Positions 53,662 to 63,914 of a stretch of 64,000 nucleotides of DNA are shown in pieces. The notes below the pieces were generated by a model. It did not search any database, had not been told where the DNA came from, and saw only the letters and a program-made list of their open reading frames with translations. This DNA is from an uncultured beta proteobacterium (GTDB lineage: Bacteria; Pseudomonadota; Gammaproteobacteria; Burkholderiales; SG8-41). Position 1 is the first letter of the stretch. Every line of letters begins with the position of its first letter. The position numbers and the translations under genes are program-made. The stretch lies in NCBI GenBank assembly GCA_903893565.1, contig CAITMU010000037.1, forward strand, positions 60,101 to 124,100. Direction: 5' to 3'.

Positions 53662-54576
53662 TTATTTTTGTATCCTTTTTTTCTTCCGCTGCACCCCGGC
53701 CATCGACTCCAGCACCGCGCATACAGCGGCCGTGTCTTGCTGAGCAAAGCCTTGTGAGAGGGCGGCTGCGTAATAGGCTTTACTGGCATCAAACAAAGGT
53801 ACTGGAATGTGATGCTGGGCAGCAAAAGCACCGATAATATCAATGTCTTTTTGATACACATCCACTTTCATGGTCGCTGCTCGATAATCATTTTTAATCA
53901 TCATCGGTGCTCTAATCTCAAACATTCGTGAAGCACCCGCGCCATCTTTAATCACTTTGTACACCAGATTCAAATCAAGCCCTGATTTGAGCCCCATCAC
54001 CATCGCCTCGGCCGCAGAGAGGTTATGAATAGTCACCAATAAATTGGCTATAAACTTAAGCTTCGATCCGTTCCCAAATTCACCACAATAATGCATGCTA
54101 CGAGCAAACCCCTCAAACACAGCGCTACACCGTTTAACCGCTCTAGCCTCTCCACTGGCATAGACAGAAATATCCTTAGCCCCCGCCTGGGCGCCAGTAC
54201 CACTAATAGGGCAATCAAGCACAATGATCCCTTTTTCAGCGCAACGATCCCTCAGAGAGAATTTTACCTCCAGAGGCAATGTACTCGCCTCAATGACCAC
54301 GGTGCCACGAGCGGCCCCAGTCAAAATACCCTGTGCCCCCCAAAAAGCCGCCTCGCAAGCCTTAACGCTAGGCAACGAGGTAATGAGAATACGGGCCGAT
54401 CGGGCCACTTCAGCCACGCTTTGCGCTAACACTCCCGACTGTTGCAAATGAAATTTCTGTGCCTTTTTCTGTGGGTCATAGCCGATCACCTCGAACTGAG
54501 CCTGCATGAGATGGCGGGCAAAAGCGCTGCCCATAATACCCAAGCCAATTTGTCCCACCTTGCGTTTATTTTTCAT
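53662..54576 (-). CDS. Beta-hydroxyacid dehydrogenase (HIBADH/GlxR-like)
   Basis: 304 residues. The NAD(P) motif is GLGIMGSAFARHL. The substrate loop DCPISGTGAQAG and the Lys-bearing FGNGSKLKFIANLL (catalytic Lys) are typical of 3-hydroxyisobutyrate dehydrogenase-like enzymes. It likely reduces a beta-hydroxy acid semialdehyde. Single gene. Confidence 0.88.
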   Translation of the reverse strand: MKNKRKVGQIGLGIMGSAFARHLMQAQFEVIGYDPQKKAQKFHLQQSGVLAQSVAEVARSARILITSLPSVKACEAAFWGAQGILTGAARGTVVIEASTLPLEVKFSLRDRCAEKGIIVLDCPISGTGAQAGAKDISVYASGEARAVKRCSAVFEGFARSMHYCGEFGNGSKLKFIANLLVTIHNLSAAEAMVMGLKSGLDLNLVYKVIKDGAGASRMFEIRAPMMIKNDYRAATMKVDVYQKDIDIIGAFAAQHHIPVPLFDASKAYYAAALSQGFAQQDTAAVCAVLESMAGVQRKKKRIQK

Positions 54577-54935
54577 CTACTGCCCTTTATATCGTCATAC
54601 AGAGCCACGAGAGATTTTGTGCCATTTGACTGGAGATTGCGGTTTTTTTTCTGTAGAACGGCCCATTGTAATTCATTCACCAAACCCCAATAGTCGGTTT
54701 GGTAGGCTTTGAAAAAACCATTCCCACCAAGGTCTGTCCAAGCTCCCCGCCCTCTGAAGATTGGGCAATAGCGCCCTATACCGCTTCAGGCAAAAAGACA
54801 AATCTGCCTTCCTGTTCGCCCCATAGGTGGATCAGTTAGAATACGGTAAAAAAACGGCTAGATATCCCCTTGGCAGCCTTGAATCCCCCAATGGACCCTA
54901 CGCCTTATCTTCTTTTACCGTAAACAGGAGTTTTC
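54577..54935. other. 359-nt gap, promoter region of the catabolic cluster
   Basis: No gene recognised. CAGGAG lies 6 nt before the GTG at 54936. Confidence 0.4.
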
Positions 54936-55997
54936 GTGAAACAAATTAGCGTTGGCGTGATTGGTACCGGCTGGTGTGGCGGCATTCGTGCAGAGACCTG
55001 TGCCAACAATCCCCTGGTCAAGGAGCTTCATATTGTGGAAACTCGTGCCGATCGATTGCACGAAATGGCCCAAAAAACTCACGCCAAGTCAGCGACCACC
55101 GATTATCGCGAACTCATCAAGCGCGACGACGTTGATGCCGTAATGATTTCTGCTACCCCCGAAGCCCTGCACTATCCGATGGCGCGCGACTGCCTTTTAT
55201 CGGGTAAGCATGTTTTTTTAGAAAAACCGATTGCCGTCGAACTGCATGAGGCCGATGACCTAATTTATCTTGCCCGCAAAAATAACCTCAAATTCACCAT
55301 CGGCTACTCCCAACGCTTTAATCCTAAATTTGCCTACGTTAAACAATCACTTCAAGATGGCACGTTAGGCAAACCCGTCAGCGCCTTAGTGAGTCGTCAT
55401 ATCGGACGAGGATTAGGAAAAAAGATAACCGGTCGCTCGAAGCTCTCACCGGCGGCCATGGAAGCCACCCATGATTTGGATTTTGTTTTATGGTGCCTTC
55501 AACCGGCAAAACCCATTCGGGTCTACTCCACCGTCAACTATGGTGCCATGAAAGAATCCACGGGTGCCGATGTACCGGACACCCAATATATTATGGTCAC
55601 TTTAGACAATGGCGTGTCTTGCGTGGTGTGCGCCGGTTGGAGTCTACCCCCGGCTTATCCTAATTTCTCGATGACTTGGATTGAAATGATTGGCACTGAA
55701 GGGGCTTTGATCATAGATGACACGCATCGTGATACCCAATTAACCACCATGAAATCAGGCATTGTGCACCCCATGTCTACCATGCCTGGTGAAGCCGTTG
55801 GACATACCTATGCCGGACCCATGGCAGCCGAAACCATACACTTTATCGAGGCCGTTGCCTGTGATCGTCCGGTGTTGGTAACCGCAGAAGAAGCACGCCA
55901 AGTCATGGAAGTCTACATCGCAGCCGATCTTTCTGCAGAACGTCACGAACCCGTCAATCTTCCGCTACCGGAATCACGCTTAAGCGCGAAAGCATAG
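54936..55997 (+). CDS. Gfo/Idh/MocA-family oxidoreductase
   Basis: 353 residues; the GTG start is set by AGGAG 6 nt upstream. NAD(P) motif VGVIGTGWCGGIRAE near the start and EKPI (the EKP motif of the active site) in the first domain. The second half has VGTEGALIIDD-type TEGALIIDDTHRD. It likely acts on a polyol, sugar acid or inositol derivative. The next gene is a homologue, only 7 nt away, sharing IDDTHRD. Confidence 0.9.
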   Translation: MKQISVGVIGTGWCGGIRAETCANNPLVKELHIVETRADRLHEMAQKTHAKSATTDYRELIKRDDVDAVMISATPEALHYPMARDCLLSGKHVFLEKPIAVELHEADDLIYLARKNNLKFTIGYSQRFNPKFAYVKQSLQDGTLGKPVSALVSRHIGRGLGKKITGRSKLSPAAMEATHDLDFVLWCLQPAKPIRVYSTVNYGAMKESTGADVPDTQYIMVTLDNGVSCVVCAGWSLPPAYPNFSMTWIEMIGTEGALIIDDTHRDTQLTTMKSGIVHPMSTMPGEAVGHTYAGPMAAETIHFIEAVACDRPVLVTAEEARQVMEVYIAADLSAERHEPVNLPLPESRLSAKA

Positions 55998-56004
55998 TCC
56001 CCCT

Positions 56005-57120
56005 ATGATTAAAAACCCTAAAACTATTGGTCTTGCTATTATCGGCGCCGGTCGCGTTGGTTTAATACGAGGTGAGTTGGCCGCCCGTCACCCTCAAGTG
56101 GGCTGGATTGGATTTGCCGAAAAAAATCCCGAACGCGGCGAGATCGTACGAGAAAAATGTGGCGCCGATTTTCTGACCCAGGACTATCGCACGCTATTGT
56201 CACGCCCCGAGGTCAATGCGGTGATGGTTTGTACTGATGAACACCTGCATGTTGACCCTGTGATCTATGCGGCCGAACGTCACCTGCCTTTGCTGATTGA
56301 AAAACCTCTCGCCACCGATTTAGCTGAATCCGCACAAACCTTAGCGGCCATTGAAAAAACCGGTGTCGACGCAGTCATTGGTTACACCCAACGCTTCAGA
56401 AGACGCTGGCTCGTAGCGAAAGAAAAAGTCATGACCGGTTCTTTGGGTGAAGTCACCATGGTCACTTCACGCGCTTTTATGAACCGTTTAGTGGCCATTG
56501 ATAATTACAAACGCAGTGATAACCGATCCGAAGTCACCCCGATGGTGATCTCCGGCACCCATGCGCTGGATATCGTCATGTGGCTCATGGAAGCGAAAAA
56601 ACCGGTTGAAGTCTATGCCCGCTCCGTCAACAAAGCCCTCGGGCCCACTTGGCAAGGAATCGATGGCACCGCCTATACGATTAGCTTTGACGATGGCGCT
56701 ATTTACCACGGTGTGATCTCTTGGGCCTTGCCTGAGATCTGGCCTGGGGCGGTGTATTCCTTAGAAGTGGGTGCGGTTGGCACCGAGGGGGTTCTCACGA
56801 TTGATGACACCCATCGCGATATGGTCCTCGCCACCAATATCATACAAGCCGAAGGCTATGCTCCGGATAAACGTCGGCACGTTGATTTTCTAACAAGCTA
56901 CCCCGTTGGCGACATGGCCTTAGGGGAGTTACGTGGCCCGATGCGTGAGGAAACCAATTCTTGGCTCAATCGTGTCTCCCTCGGTGTTAAAACGCAACAT
57001 GCCACCGCCGCTGAAGGCCACAATCGACTGATGCTCACCAAAGCGATCGATCTTTCAGCTCGACTAAAACGCCCCATCCAATTACCCATCACGGCTCAAG
57101 ACGAGGCACAAATCCAGTAA
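56005..57120 (+). CDS. Gfo/Idh/MocA-family oxidoreductase, tandem homologue
   Basis: 371 residues. GAGRVGLIRGELAA is the NAD(P) motif, EKPL the active-site motif and TEGVLTIDDTHRDM matches the upstream gene. The two are similar but not recent copies; they may form a heteromeric enzyme or act in successive steps. It begins 7 nt after the upstream stop without its own clear ribosome site, which suggests coupling. Confidence 0.9.
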   Translation: MIKNPKTIGLAIIGAGRVGLIRGELAARHPQVGWIGFAEKNPERGEIVREKCGADFLTQDYRTLLSRPEVNAVMVCTDEHLHVDPVIYAAERHLPLLIEKPLATDLAESAQTLAAIEKTGVDAVIGYTQRFRRRWLVAKEKVMTGSLGEVTMVTSRAFMNRLVAIDNYKRSDNRSEVTPMVISGTHALDIVMWLMEAKKPVEVYARSVNKALGPTWQGIDGTAYTISFDDGAIYHGVISWALPEIWPGAVYSLEVGAVGTEGVLTIDDTHRDMVLATNIIQAEGYAPDKRRHVDFLTSYPVGDMALGELRGPMREETNSWLNRVSLGVKTQHATAAEGHNRLMLTKAIDLSARLKRPIQLPITAQDEAQIQ

Positions 57121-57198
57121 TCCTATCGATCCACCGTGATACTGTAACCGAATCATTGATTTATCTACTCTATCGTTATTTTCTAAAAAGGTATAAAC

Positions 57199-58386
57199 AT
57201 GGACTTCGCCCTCCCCGAAGAGCATCGCTTACTGAGGCAAACCGTTGCCCGCTTTACTCGCGAGTATTTGCTCCCCTTAGAAAAAGATGTGATTCGGCGA
57301 GAGGCTGAACGCGGACTCACAGACTTGCCTTTGATTGATCCAGAGGTAGAAGAGACCCTGAATCAAAAAGCAAAAGCCATCGGACTTTATGGCATTGATG
57401 TGCCCGAGGAGTATGGCGGTCAAAACATGGGGATGCTCGCCAAAGCGGTCGTCATTGAAGAGCTTAAAACCAGCATCACGCCCTACATCCTCCCCCCTGA
57501 TAGCCCTAATCTTTTCATGCTAAAGGAAACCTGTCGGGGCGATCAAATCAAGAAGTATTTCATCCCCTATGCCAACGGGGATAAAAAAAGCGCTATTGCC
57601 ATTACTGAACCCGGGGCCGGATCCGATCCGGCCGGAATGAAAACCCGAGCAGAATACAAAAATGGTAAATGGGTACTCAATGGCCAAAAGATTTTTATTA
57701 GCCATGCGCGTAGAGCCGACTTCATCGTCGTCATGGCAGTGACCGATCCGGCCAAAGGTTCGCGCGGCGGAATCACCGCGTTTTTGGTGGACAAAGACAC
57801 CCCCGGCATGACCATTCCCTCCGTATTCAATACCATCGGAGAGCATGCGCCTTACGGGGTATTTTTCGATAACGTACAACTCTCCGATGACCAAGTCCTA
57901 GGAGACGTTGGCAACGGCTTTGGTCCCATGCAAAACCGATTGGGGGTGCGCCGTCTTGAGATTGCCTGCCGAGCTTTGGGCTATGCCAGACGCTGCCTCG
58001 AGATGATGATTCCTCAAGCCAACGAACGCATTACCTTTGGCAAACCCTTAGCCGATCGTCAAAGCGTACAGTGGTGGATTGCCGATAGTTTTCAGGAAAT
58101 GGAAATGGTGCGCCTTATTACTTGGCGGCTCGCCTGTAAAATTGACCAAGGAGAAACAAACTGGCGTCGTGATGCCGCCATGGTCAAACTTCAAGGCAGT
58201 GAAATGATTGGTCGTGTGGTGGATCGCGCGATGCAGATGTTTGGCGGTATGGGCATGACCAAAGACCTGCCCTTGGAATACATCAGCCGAGCCAGTCGGG
58301 TCTGGCGCGTGTACGAAGGGGCCAGTGAGATACAGCGCTGGTTTATCGCCAGAGACTTGCTCAGAAACGGCTTACCGAGCGATTAA
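57199..58386 (+). CDS. Acyl-CoA dehydrogenase
   Basis: 395 residues. ITEPGAGSDPAGM is the substrate/flavin loop and QMFGGMGMTKDLPLEYISR and RVYEGASEIQRW, with the catalytic Glu, end the protein. It makes the alpha-beta double bond of an acyl-CoA with FAD. A GG site lies before the ATG. Sits between Gfo/Idh and GST genes in the same direction. Confidence 0.92.
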   Translation: MDFALPEEHRLLRQTVARFTREYLLPLEKDVIRREAERGLTDLPLIDPEVEETLNQKAKAIGLYGIDVPEEYGGQNMGMLAKAVVIEELKTSITPYILPPDSPNLFMLKETCRGDQIKKYFIPYANGDKKSAIAITEPGAGSDPAGMKTRAEYKNGKWVLNGQKIFISHARRADFIVVMAVTDPAKGSRGGITAFLVDKDTPGMTIPSVFNTIGEHAPYGVFFDNVQLSDDQVLGDVGNGFGPMQNRLGVRRLEIACRALGYARRCLEMMIPQANERITFGKPLADRQSVQWWIADSFQEMEMVRLITWRLACKIDQGETNWRRDAAMVKLQGSEMIGRVVDRAMQMFGGMGMTKDLPLEYISRASRVWRVYEGASEIQRWFIARDLLRNGLPSD

Positions 58387-58453
58387 AACGACCTACAATA
58401 CAAAATCTGAAACACCGTCTTTTTTTCCTAACAATAAACTAAAAGTGAAATCT

Positions 58454-59137
58454 ATGACCCACTCTTTCATGCTCTGCAGTTTCAAGACCTGTCCCTGGGT
58501 TCAACGGGCAGCCATTGTGCTTCGTGCCAAACAAATCGACTACGATATCACCTACATTGACAGGGATGTCAGGCCTGAATGGTTTTTAAAAATCTCCCCT
58601 CACGGCAAGGTTCCCGTGCTTCGCATCGCAGACAATGAGGCGTTGTTTGAATCGAACGCTATTGCAGAATACTTAGACGAAACCGCAGAACCTCGCCTGC
58701 ACCCGGCCGATCCGTTACAACGCGCTCGCAATCGCGCTTGGACCGATTATGTATCCACCTTTGCCAGCGCCATCTCTAACACCATGTATGCGGACGATGA
58801 AGAGCAATTTAAAACCAATGCCAAAAAAATCCGGGATCCTTTTTCAAAGTTAAACGCAGCTTTAGAAAAACGAGGCAACTCAGGTCCTTACTTTAACGGT
58901 TCGGCTCTTAGCCTGGTGGATGCAGCCTACGCGCCTTTCTTACAACGATACACTTTTACGAATCGTCTTTACCCTTTGAATATCATCGAAGACTTTCCCC
59001 TACTCGCCCAGTGGCGCGATGCCCTCTTAAGCGCCGAGGCCATCAAAAAATCAACCGTTCCCGATATTGAAACCGTATGGCGTGAGAATCTCGTGACTCG
59101 CCAGCGCTGGCTGGGCTTAAAAGTTAAACCCTCCTGA
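58454..59137 (+). CDS. Glutathione S-transferase-like protein
   Basis: 227 residues from the ATG at 58454. The start of the thioredoxin fold is KTCPWVQRA with Cys13-Pro-Trp, as in omega-type GSTs, then GKVPVL and ESNAIAEYLDE. The C-terminal helical domain follows. It may conjugate or reduce with glutathione. In this cluster it may detoxify an intermediate. Starts 67 nt after the ACAD stop. Confidence 0.9.
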   Translation: MTHSFMLCSFKTCPWVQRAAIVLRAKQIDYDITYIDRDVRPEWFLKISPHGKVPVLRIADNEALFESNAIAEYLDETAEPRLHPADPLQRARNRAWTDYVSTFASAISNTMYADDEEQFKTNAKKIRDPFSKLNAALEKRGNSGPYFNGSALSLVDAAYAPFLQRYTFTNRLYPLNIIEDFPLLAQWRDALLSAEAIKKSTVPDIETVWRENLVTRQRWLGLKVKPS

Positions 59138-59459
59138 AGCCCCGCTAGAGCATCGCTATCGTGTCACTAATTGGACTTCAATGACTTCAAAAACCATAAA
59201 ACCGCTACACTATTGTGGATTCTGAAGAGCTCAATATTGAATGCTAAGACTGCGATATACCCTTCATTGATGTAGGCCAGTGGCGCTGGAGATTTTTAAA
59301 AAATCTCTCATACGTGCCACTGCCCCCATCTTGAACTGAGCAAAAAAATAGCTCGCCTGTCTTTCTGCCCTAAAACCGATGCCCTATTAACCATTTATTT
59401 AGTCACTAAACCCATCGACATGGGCCACAACGTAAACCGCTTGTAAGGGAGTCGAAACC
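59138..59459. other. 322-nt gap within the cluster
   Basis: No gene recognised. GGGAG lies before the ATG at 59460. A promoter may lie here. Confidence 0.35.
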
Positions 59460-61586
59460 ATGGATTTCTGGACCAAAGACCAAATGGCGTCTATTCATAC
59501 GATGCTAAACCCACGCTCACTCGCTATTGTAGGGGCGACTCCACGCCAACAGTATGGTGGACGCATGTTGGCAGCGGCCCTTCGCATGCAAGATCGGGTG
59601 AAAGTCTACGCCGTGAATCCTAAATACGATGAGATTCTTGGAGTAAAGTCTTATAAAAGTATTACTGAATTGCCGGAAACGCCCGATGTAGTGGCTGTGG
59701 TCGTGCCGTTTAATCACGTCTTAAGCACACTAAAAGAGGCGCATGCCAAAGGCACCCGAGCTGCGATCGTCATCTCAGCCGGGTTTGCCGAACGCGGCCT
59801 TGCTGACCGGGCCCAATTGCAATTAGAAGTGGCTCAATTTGCCAAAGAATCCGGCATCCGAATTAGCGGCCCCAACTGCTTAGGTTTAGCCAATGTCAGA
59901 GACAATATCTGGCTCACCTCCTCTAGCCGTCAAATGCAAGGGGTCAGGGGCAAAGTAGGATTGATTTGTCAAAGTGGTGCTACCCTCTTCGGCCCCTTTC
60001 TTGCGCGCGCCGCTGACAGCGGGATGGGGTTAAGTTACGTTGTCTCCACTGGAAACGAAGCCGATCTTGATTTTGCCGATTTTGCTCGCTATCTCATCGA
60101 TGACGAAGGCACTCAAGTGATTGCCGGTTTTGTGGAAGGGTTCAAGGATGCCAAAAAATTCATTGCCGTGGCTAAGCTTGCCGCTGAGCGTGCCAAACCC
60201 ATCGTACTCATTAAAATTGGTCGCTCCGATTTAGGCAAACGGGCAGCCAGTTCGCACACGGCGGCCCTCACTGGCTCTGATGCCTTGTATGATGCTATTT
60301 GTAAACAATATGGGGTGGTGCGCGTACCAAGCTACGACGACTTATTAGAAGTCTCGCAATTGCTAGCCCAATCGAAAAAACCACAACAACCCGGCATTGC
60401 CGTCGTCTCGCACTCAGGAGGTATTTGCTCGCTTACGGCCGATATGTGTGGTCAGGCTGGTTTATCGCTGCCCGTATTAAGTGATACGGCAAAGGCCAGT
60501 ATCGATGCAATCCTCAAAGGGTTTGGCTGGGCAGCCAATCCCGCCGATGTCACAGGCAAAGCCAACAGTGATTTTTTTCCTGCCATCATGCAAGCCATGA
60601 TTGACGAGCCCCGTGTTGGAGCATTGGTCATTGCCAGCGCTGGAAAAGAACAGCAAGCTGAGCAAATCATCGCACTCAGAGAACAAACAGAAAAAAATAT
60701 CGCTTACTTATGGACCGGCAGTCGTGAGGCAAATGCGAGCCTTACGAAACTAAAAACGGCAGGCATACCGCTTTTTTATACTCCCGACTCCTTGGCTCGC
60801 GCGCTTCGCCACCTCCAGGATTACTACCAATGGCAAGATGAACGAAAATCGATGGGCTTTGCGAGCACGCCGAGCATGCATGCAGACCAAGCCTCAATGA
60901 AACGGCAATTAACTTCACAGCAACGAAAAACACTCTCAGAGGCCGAAAGCAAGACTTTGATCAAAACGTGGGGGGTCAGTGTCACTGAAGTTCAAAAAGC
61001 CAGCACCGCAGAGGCTGCAGTCACGGCCGCCGAAAAAATCGGTTTTCCCGTTGTACTTAAAATCGACTCTCATGACATTACCCATAAAACCGAAATCGGT
61101 GGCGTTCAATTAAATTTATCCTCCTCCAAAGCCGTACGAGAGGCCTTTGAAACGATTATTCAGCAAGCTAAACGCCTCGCCCCCCAAGCAACCCTTAACG
61201 GGGTCATCGTTGAGAACATGGTGCAAAAGGGGGTCGAAGTCATTGTAGGGCTCACCTATGACGAACAGATGGGACCCACTTTGATGTTTGGTATTGGAGG
61301 GGTGATGGTAGAAGTGTTTAAGGATGTCACCCTTCGGCACTGCCCCATCACGCTCGATGAGGCTCACGACATGATCCGCTCAGTCAAAGGCGCACCACTC
61401 TTACACGGCTTTCGTGGAGCCCCTGCCTGTGACGTGAAGGCGCTAGCCCACACGTTAGTGACCATCTCCCATATGGGCGTACAGCTCGACGGATGCTTAA
61501 AAGAGCTTGATATCAATCCCCTACTGGTCCTACCGGAAGGCCAAGGGGTGAAAGCCGTTGACGCCCTTGCCACATTGAAGGAATAA
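59460..61586 (+). CDS. ADP-forming acyl-CoA synthetase (acetate-CoA ligase type)
   Basis: 708 residues, the alpha-beta fused form. A CoA-binding domain (AIVGATPRQQYGGRM), a succinyl-CoA-ligase-like domain with the phosphohistidine in SSHTAALTGSD, and a C-terminal ATP-grasp domain (GFPVVLKIDSHDITHKTEIGG). It makes an acyl-CoA from the free acid with ATP giving ADP. It could start the pathway of this cluster. A GGGAG ribosome site is present. Confidence 0.92.
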   Translation: MDFWTKDQMASIHTMLNPRSLAIVGATPRQQYGGRMLAAALRMQDRVKVYAVNPKYDEILGVKSYKSITELPETPDVVAVVVPFNHVLSTLKEAHAKGTRAAIVISAGFAERGLADRAQLQLEVAQFAKESGIRISGPNCLGLANVRDNIWLTSSSRQMQGVRGKVGLICQSGATLFGPFLARAADSGMGLSYVVSTGNEADLDFADFARYLIDDEGTQVIAGFVEGFKDAKKFIAVAKLAAERAKPIVLIKIGRSDLGKRAASSHTAALTGSDALYDAICKQYGVVRVPSYDDLLEVSQLLAQSKKPQQPGIAVVSHSGGICSLTADMCGQAGLSLPVLSDTAKASIDAILKGFGWAANPADVTGKANSDFFPAIMQAMIDEPRVGALVIASAGKEQQAEQIIALREQTEKNIAYLWTGSREANASLTKLKTAGIPLFYTPDSLARALRHLQDYYQWQDERKSMGFASTPSMHADQASMKRQLTSQQRKTLSEAESKTLIKTWGVSVTEVQKASTAEAAVTAAEKIGFPVVLKIDSHDITHKTEIGGVQLNLSSSKAVREAFETIIQQAKRLAPQATLNGVIVENMVQKGVEVIVGLTYDEQMGPTLMFGIGGVMVEVFKDVTLRHCPITLDEAHDMIRSVKGAPLLHGFRGAPACDVKALAHTLVTISHMGVQLDGCLKELDINPLLVLPEGQGVKAVDALATLKE

Positions 61587-61590
61587 CAGC

Positions 61591-62166
61591 ATGCCCTTAC
61601 CTATCCCCAGTGCCAGAAAACTTCATCATCATCGCCATATCGATTGTCGCGGTTACGAGCGCGAAGATGGACTATGGGATATTGAAGGTCACTTAACCGA
61701 CACTAAAGCGTTTACTTGGCATAATCGCAAAGGTAGTCCTGACCTGCCTGCCGGGGTTCCCGCGCATGACATGTGGATGCGACTGACCATCGACATTGAA
61801 ATGCTCATTCACGAGTGTATTGCGGTCACCGATAGCAGTCCGTATCAACTGTGCCCCGATATCACGCCCAAATTCTCTCAACTAAAAGGTCACCGAATCG
61901 GACGCGGATGGACCAAACCCCTGCAAGCGATCATCGGTAACCGTCATGGTTGCACGCACCAATGGGAATTGTTAGGTCGCATTGCCATCACCGCCTATCA
62001 AACGACCAATAACTCCCGCCAACAACAAAAGCCCTATCAGCCCGGAGATCCAGTCCACACCTTCAATACCTGCCATATGTATACTTCTGCTAGCGAAGAG
62101 ACCCTACGCCGCTGGCCCGATCTGTATACCGGCCCCCTGCCGAACCCCTACCAACAACAATCTTAA
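61591..62166 (+). CDS. DUF2889-family protein
   Basis: 191 residues. HHRHIDCRGYEREDGLWDIE at the start and the motif GNRHGCTHQWELLGR are typical of DUF2889, found in catabolic clusters for aromatics and terpenoids in betaproteobacteria. The His and Cys in the motif may bind a metal. It starts 4 nt after the synthetase stop and lies before the CoA-transferase. No function is known to me. Confidence 0.88.
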   Translation: MPLPIPSARKLHHHRHIDCRGYEREDGLWDIEGHLTDTKAFTWHNRKGSPDLPAGVPAHDMWMRLTIDIEMLIHECIAVTDSSPYQLCPDITPKFSQLKGHRIGRGWTKPLQAIIGNRHGCTHQWELLGRIAITAYQTTNNSRQQQKPYQPGDPVHTFNTCHMYTSASEETLRRWPDLYTGPLPNPYQQQS

Positions 62167-62191
62167 ACTTCTTTCCACTCGAGTGCCTCAC

Positions 62192-63580
62192 ATGACTTCC
62201 TCCTATTTAAACGATTTACTCCGCTTAGCGGATATGCCATTGATTGACGCAGAAAAAGTCACCATTAGCGGCCCGGAGTGCATTCTGCCAACGCCTTACC
62301 CCTTCCTCGCCCCGGGGGCGGCTTGCATTGCGGCCACCGGCTTAGCGGCGGCCAAACTGTGGGAACTGAAAACCGGTCGTAGCCAAACCATACAATTAGA
62401 TACCTATGCCGCTGCGGCAGCCTTAAGAAGCCCCCGATATATTCTGATCGATGGAAAAAAGGTAGCAGAAGATCCAGAAAAAATTACCGGCTTTTATCAG
62501 TTAAAAGATGGGCGCTGGATGTATCTGCACTGTAATTTCCCCAATGTGCGCGATGGCAATTTGAAAGCCATCGGCGCTCCAGCCAACAAAGAGGCCGTCA
62601 GTCGCGCCATCGCCACGATGGATGGGATTGAACTAGAAAAAGCGATGTTCGCCAACGGGGGTTGCGGCGGGATGATTCGCACCGAGCAAGAATGGGAGCA
62701 ATTGCCCCAAAAAATTAATCTAGACGGACAACCGCTCTTCGAAATCATCAAAATTGGCGACGCCCCCGTTCAACCGATGCCCAAGGGGGATCGTCCACTA
62801 TCGGGCATTCGTATGCTCGATCTGACCCGTGTACTCGCTGGCCCGGCTTGCGCCAGAGCCTTTGCCGAGCACGGTGCCGATGTGTTACGCGTCACCAGAA
62901 AAGACTTACCCGATCTAGGCGCCCCCTCGGACGTGGACACCGGCATTGGTAAGTTAAACACCCATATCGATTTACGAGAAGCGGCGGGTGAAAAACGTCT
63001 GCACGAATTAGTCCGTGAAGCCGATGTGTTTTTACAAGCTTATCGTCCCGGTTCAATGGCTGCACGGGGGTTTTCGCCCGAAGCGTTAGCCGCAGAGCGC
63101 CCTGGGATCATTTATGTCACCTTAAATGCTTGGGGTTTTCAAGGCCCTTGGCAAAACTCGCGTGGATATGACACGGTCGTACAAACCTTCAATGGTATGG
63201 CTTGGCGTCCCAATAACCAAAAGCCGGCTTTTTTACCCGGCTCGCCTCATGACTACATCGTCGGTTACGTGCTCGCTTTCGCGGCCATGGTTGCCCTGAG
63301 GAAACGGGCTACGGAGGGGGGCAGCTGGATGGTGCGATCAAGCCTTGCGGGCTCGGGGGAATGGTTTCGACAAGCCCCTCGTTTCCCTAGCCAAGACTAT
63401 GCCTCTTTACCCAATGAGTTCTCTGAAGAGATCATTAAACGCTTGACCATGCAACATGACTCACCTTGGGGTCGAGTCACCCATTTAGCCCCAGCCGCCC
63501 AGTTGTCCGAAACCCCTGGCCGGTGGGAGCGTCCTGCAGTCCCCCGCGGCACCCACGCGCCTGTATGGCCTGCCGCCTAA
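62192..63580 (+). CDS. Family III (CaiB/BaiF-like) CoA-transferase
   Basis: 462 residues from the ATG at 62192. The start is supported because upstream in-frame codons run into the DUF2889 gene. GIRMLDLTRVLAGPACARAF with AEHGADVLRV is the family signature; YDTVVQTFNGMAW and SETPGRW near the end also fit. The N-terminal 200 residues form a partial extra domain. It moves CoA between acids. Last gene of the cluster. Confidence 0.9.
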   Translation: MTSSYLNDLLRLADMPLIDAEKVTISGPECILPTPYPFLAPGAACIAATGLAAAKLWELKTGRSQTIQLDTYAAAAALRSPRYILIDGKKVAEDPEKITGFYQLKDGRWMYLHCNFPNVRDGNLKAIGAPANKEAVSRAIATMDGIELEKAMFANGGCGGMIRTEQEWEQLPQKINLDGQPLFEIIKIGDAPVQPMPKGDRPLSGIRMLDLTRVLAGPACARAFAEHGADVLRVTRKDLPDLGAPSDVDTGIGKLNTHIDLREAAGEKRLHELVREADVFLQAYRPGSMAARGFSPEALAAERPGIIYVTLNAWGFQGPWQNSRGYDTVVQTFNGMAWRPNNQKPAFLPGSPHDYIVGYVLAFAAMVALRKRATEGGSWMVRSSLAGSGEWFRQAPRFPSQDYASLPNEFSEEIIKRLTMQHDSPWGRVTHLAPAAQLSETPGRWERPAVPRGTHAPVWPAA

Positions 63581-63914
63581 GTCTGCGAAACACAGATCGT
63601 TGATAGACCCTTATCCACCCCCCACCCCCCACGCTCCACCCTCCATTTGCAGGGGCCAGGGCCCATTTCGAGGCTCTCGCGCGTGCCTTAGACAGCAAAA
63701 AAAGGCTGGAGCGGCTCTGGCTACGATCGACCCAGGGCCGCTGCCCTCTCCGCATCCCTTACGGGATCGGGCAATGCGCACCATCAATCCCCATGCCGCT
63801 TGGTTTAGCGAACCCTCCCTGATGTGGGACCTCAAGCGGATGCGCCCAACGGGGGTAAAGGGGTTACAAGCAGTTAGCTTAAAATATATTCAAACCTAAT
63901 TTATACTATCCATT
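63581..63914. other. 334-nt gap before the IS607-type gene
   Basis: No gene recognised; a frame at 63600-63899 has a Pro/Arg-rich sequence without motif. The element end probably lies here. Confidence 0.4.
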
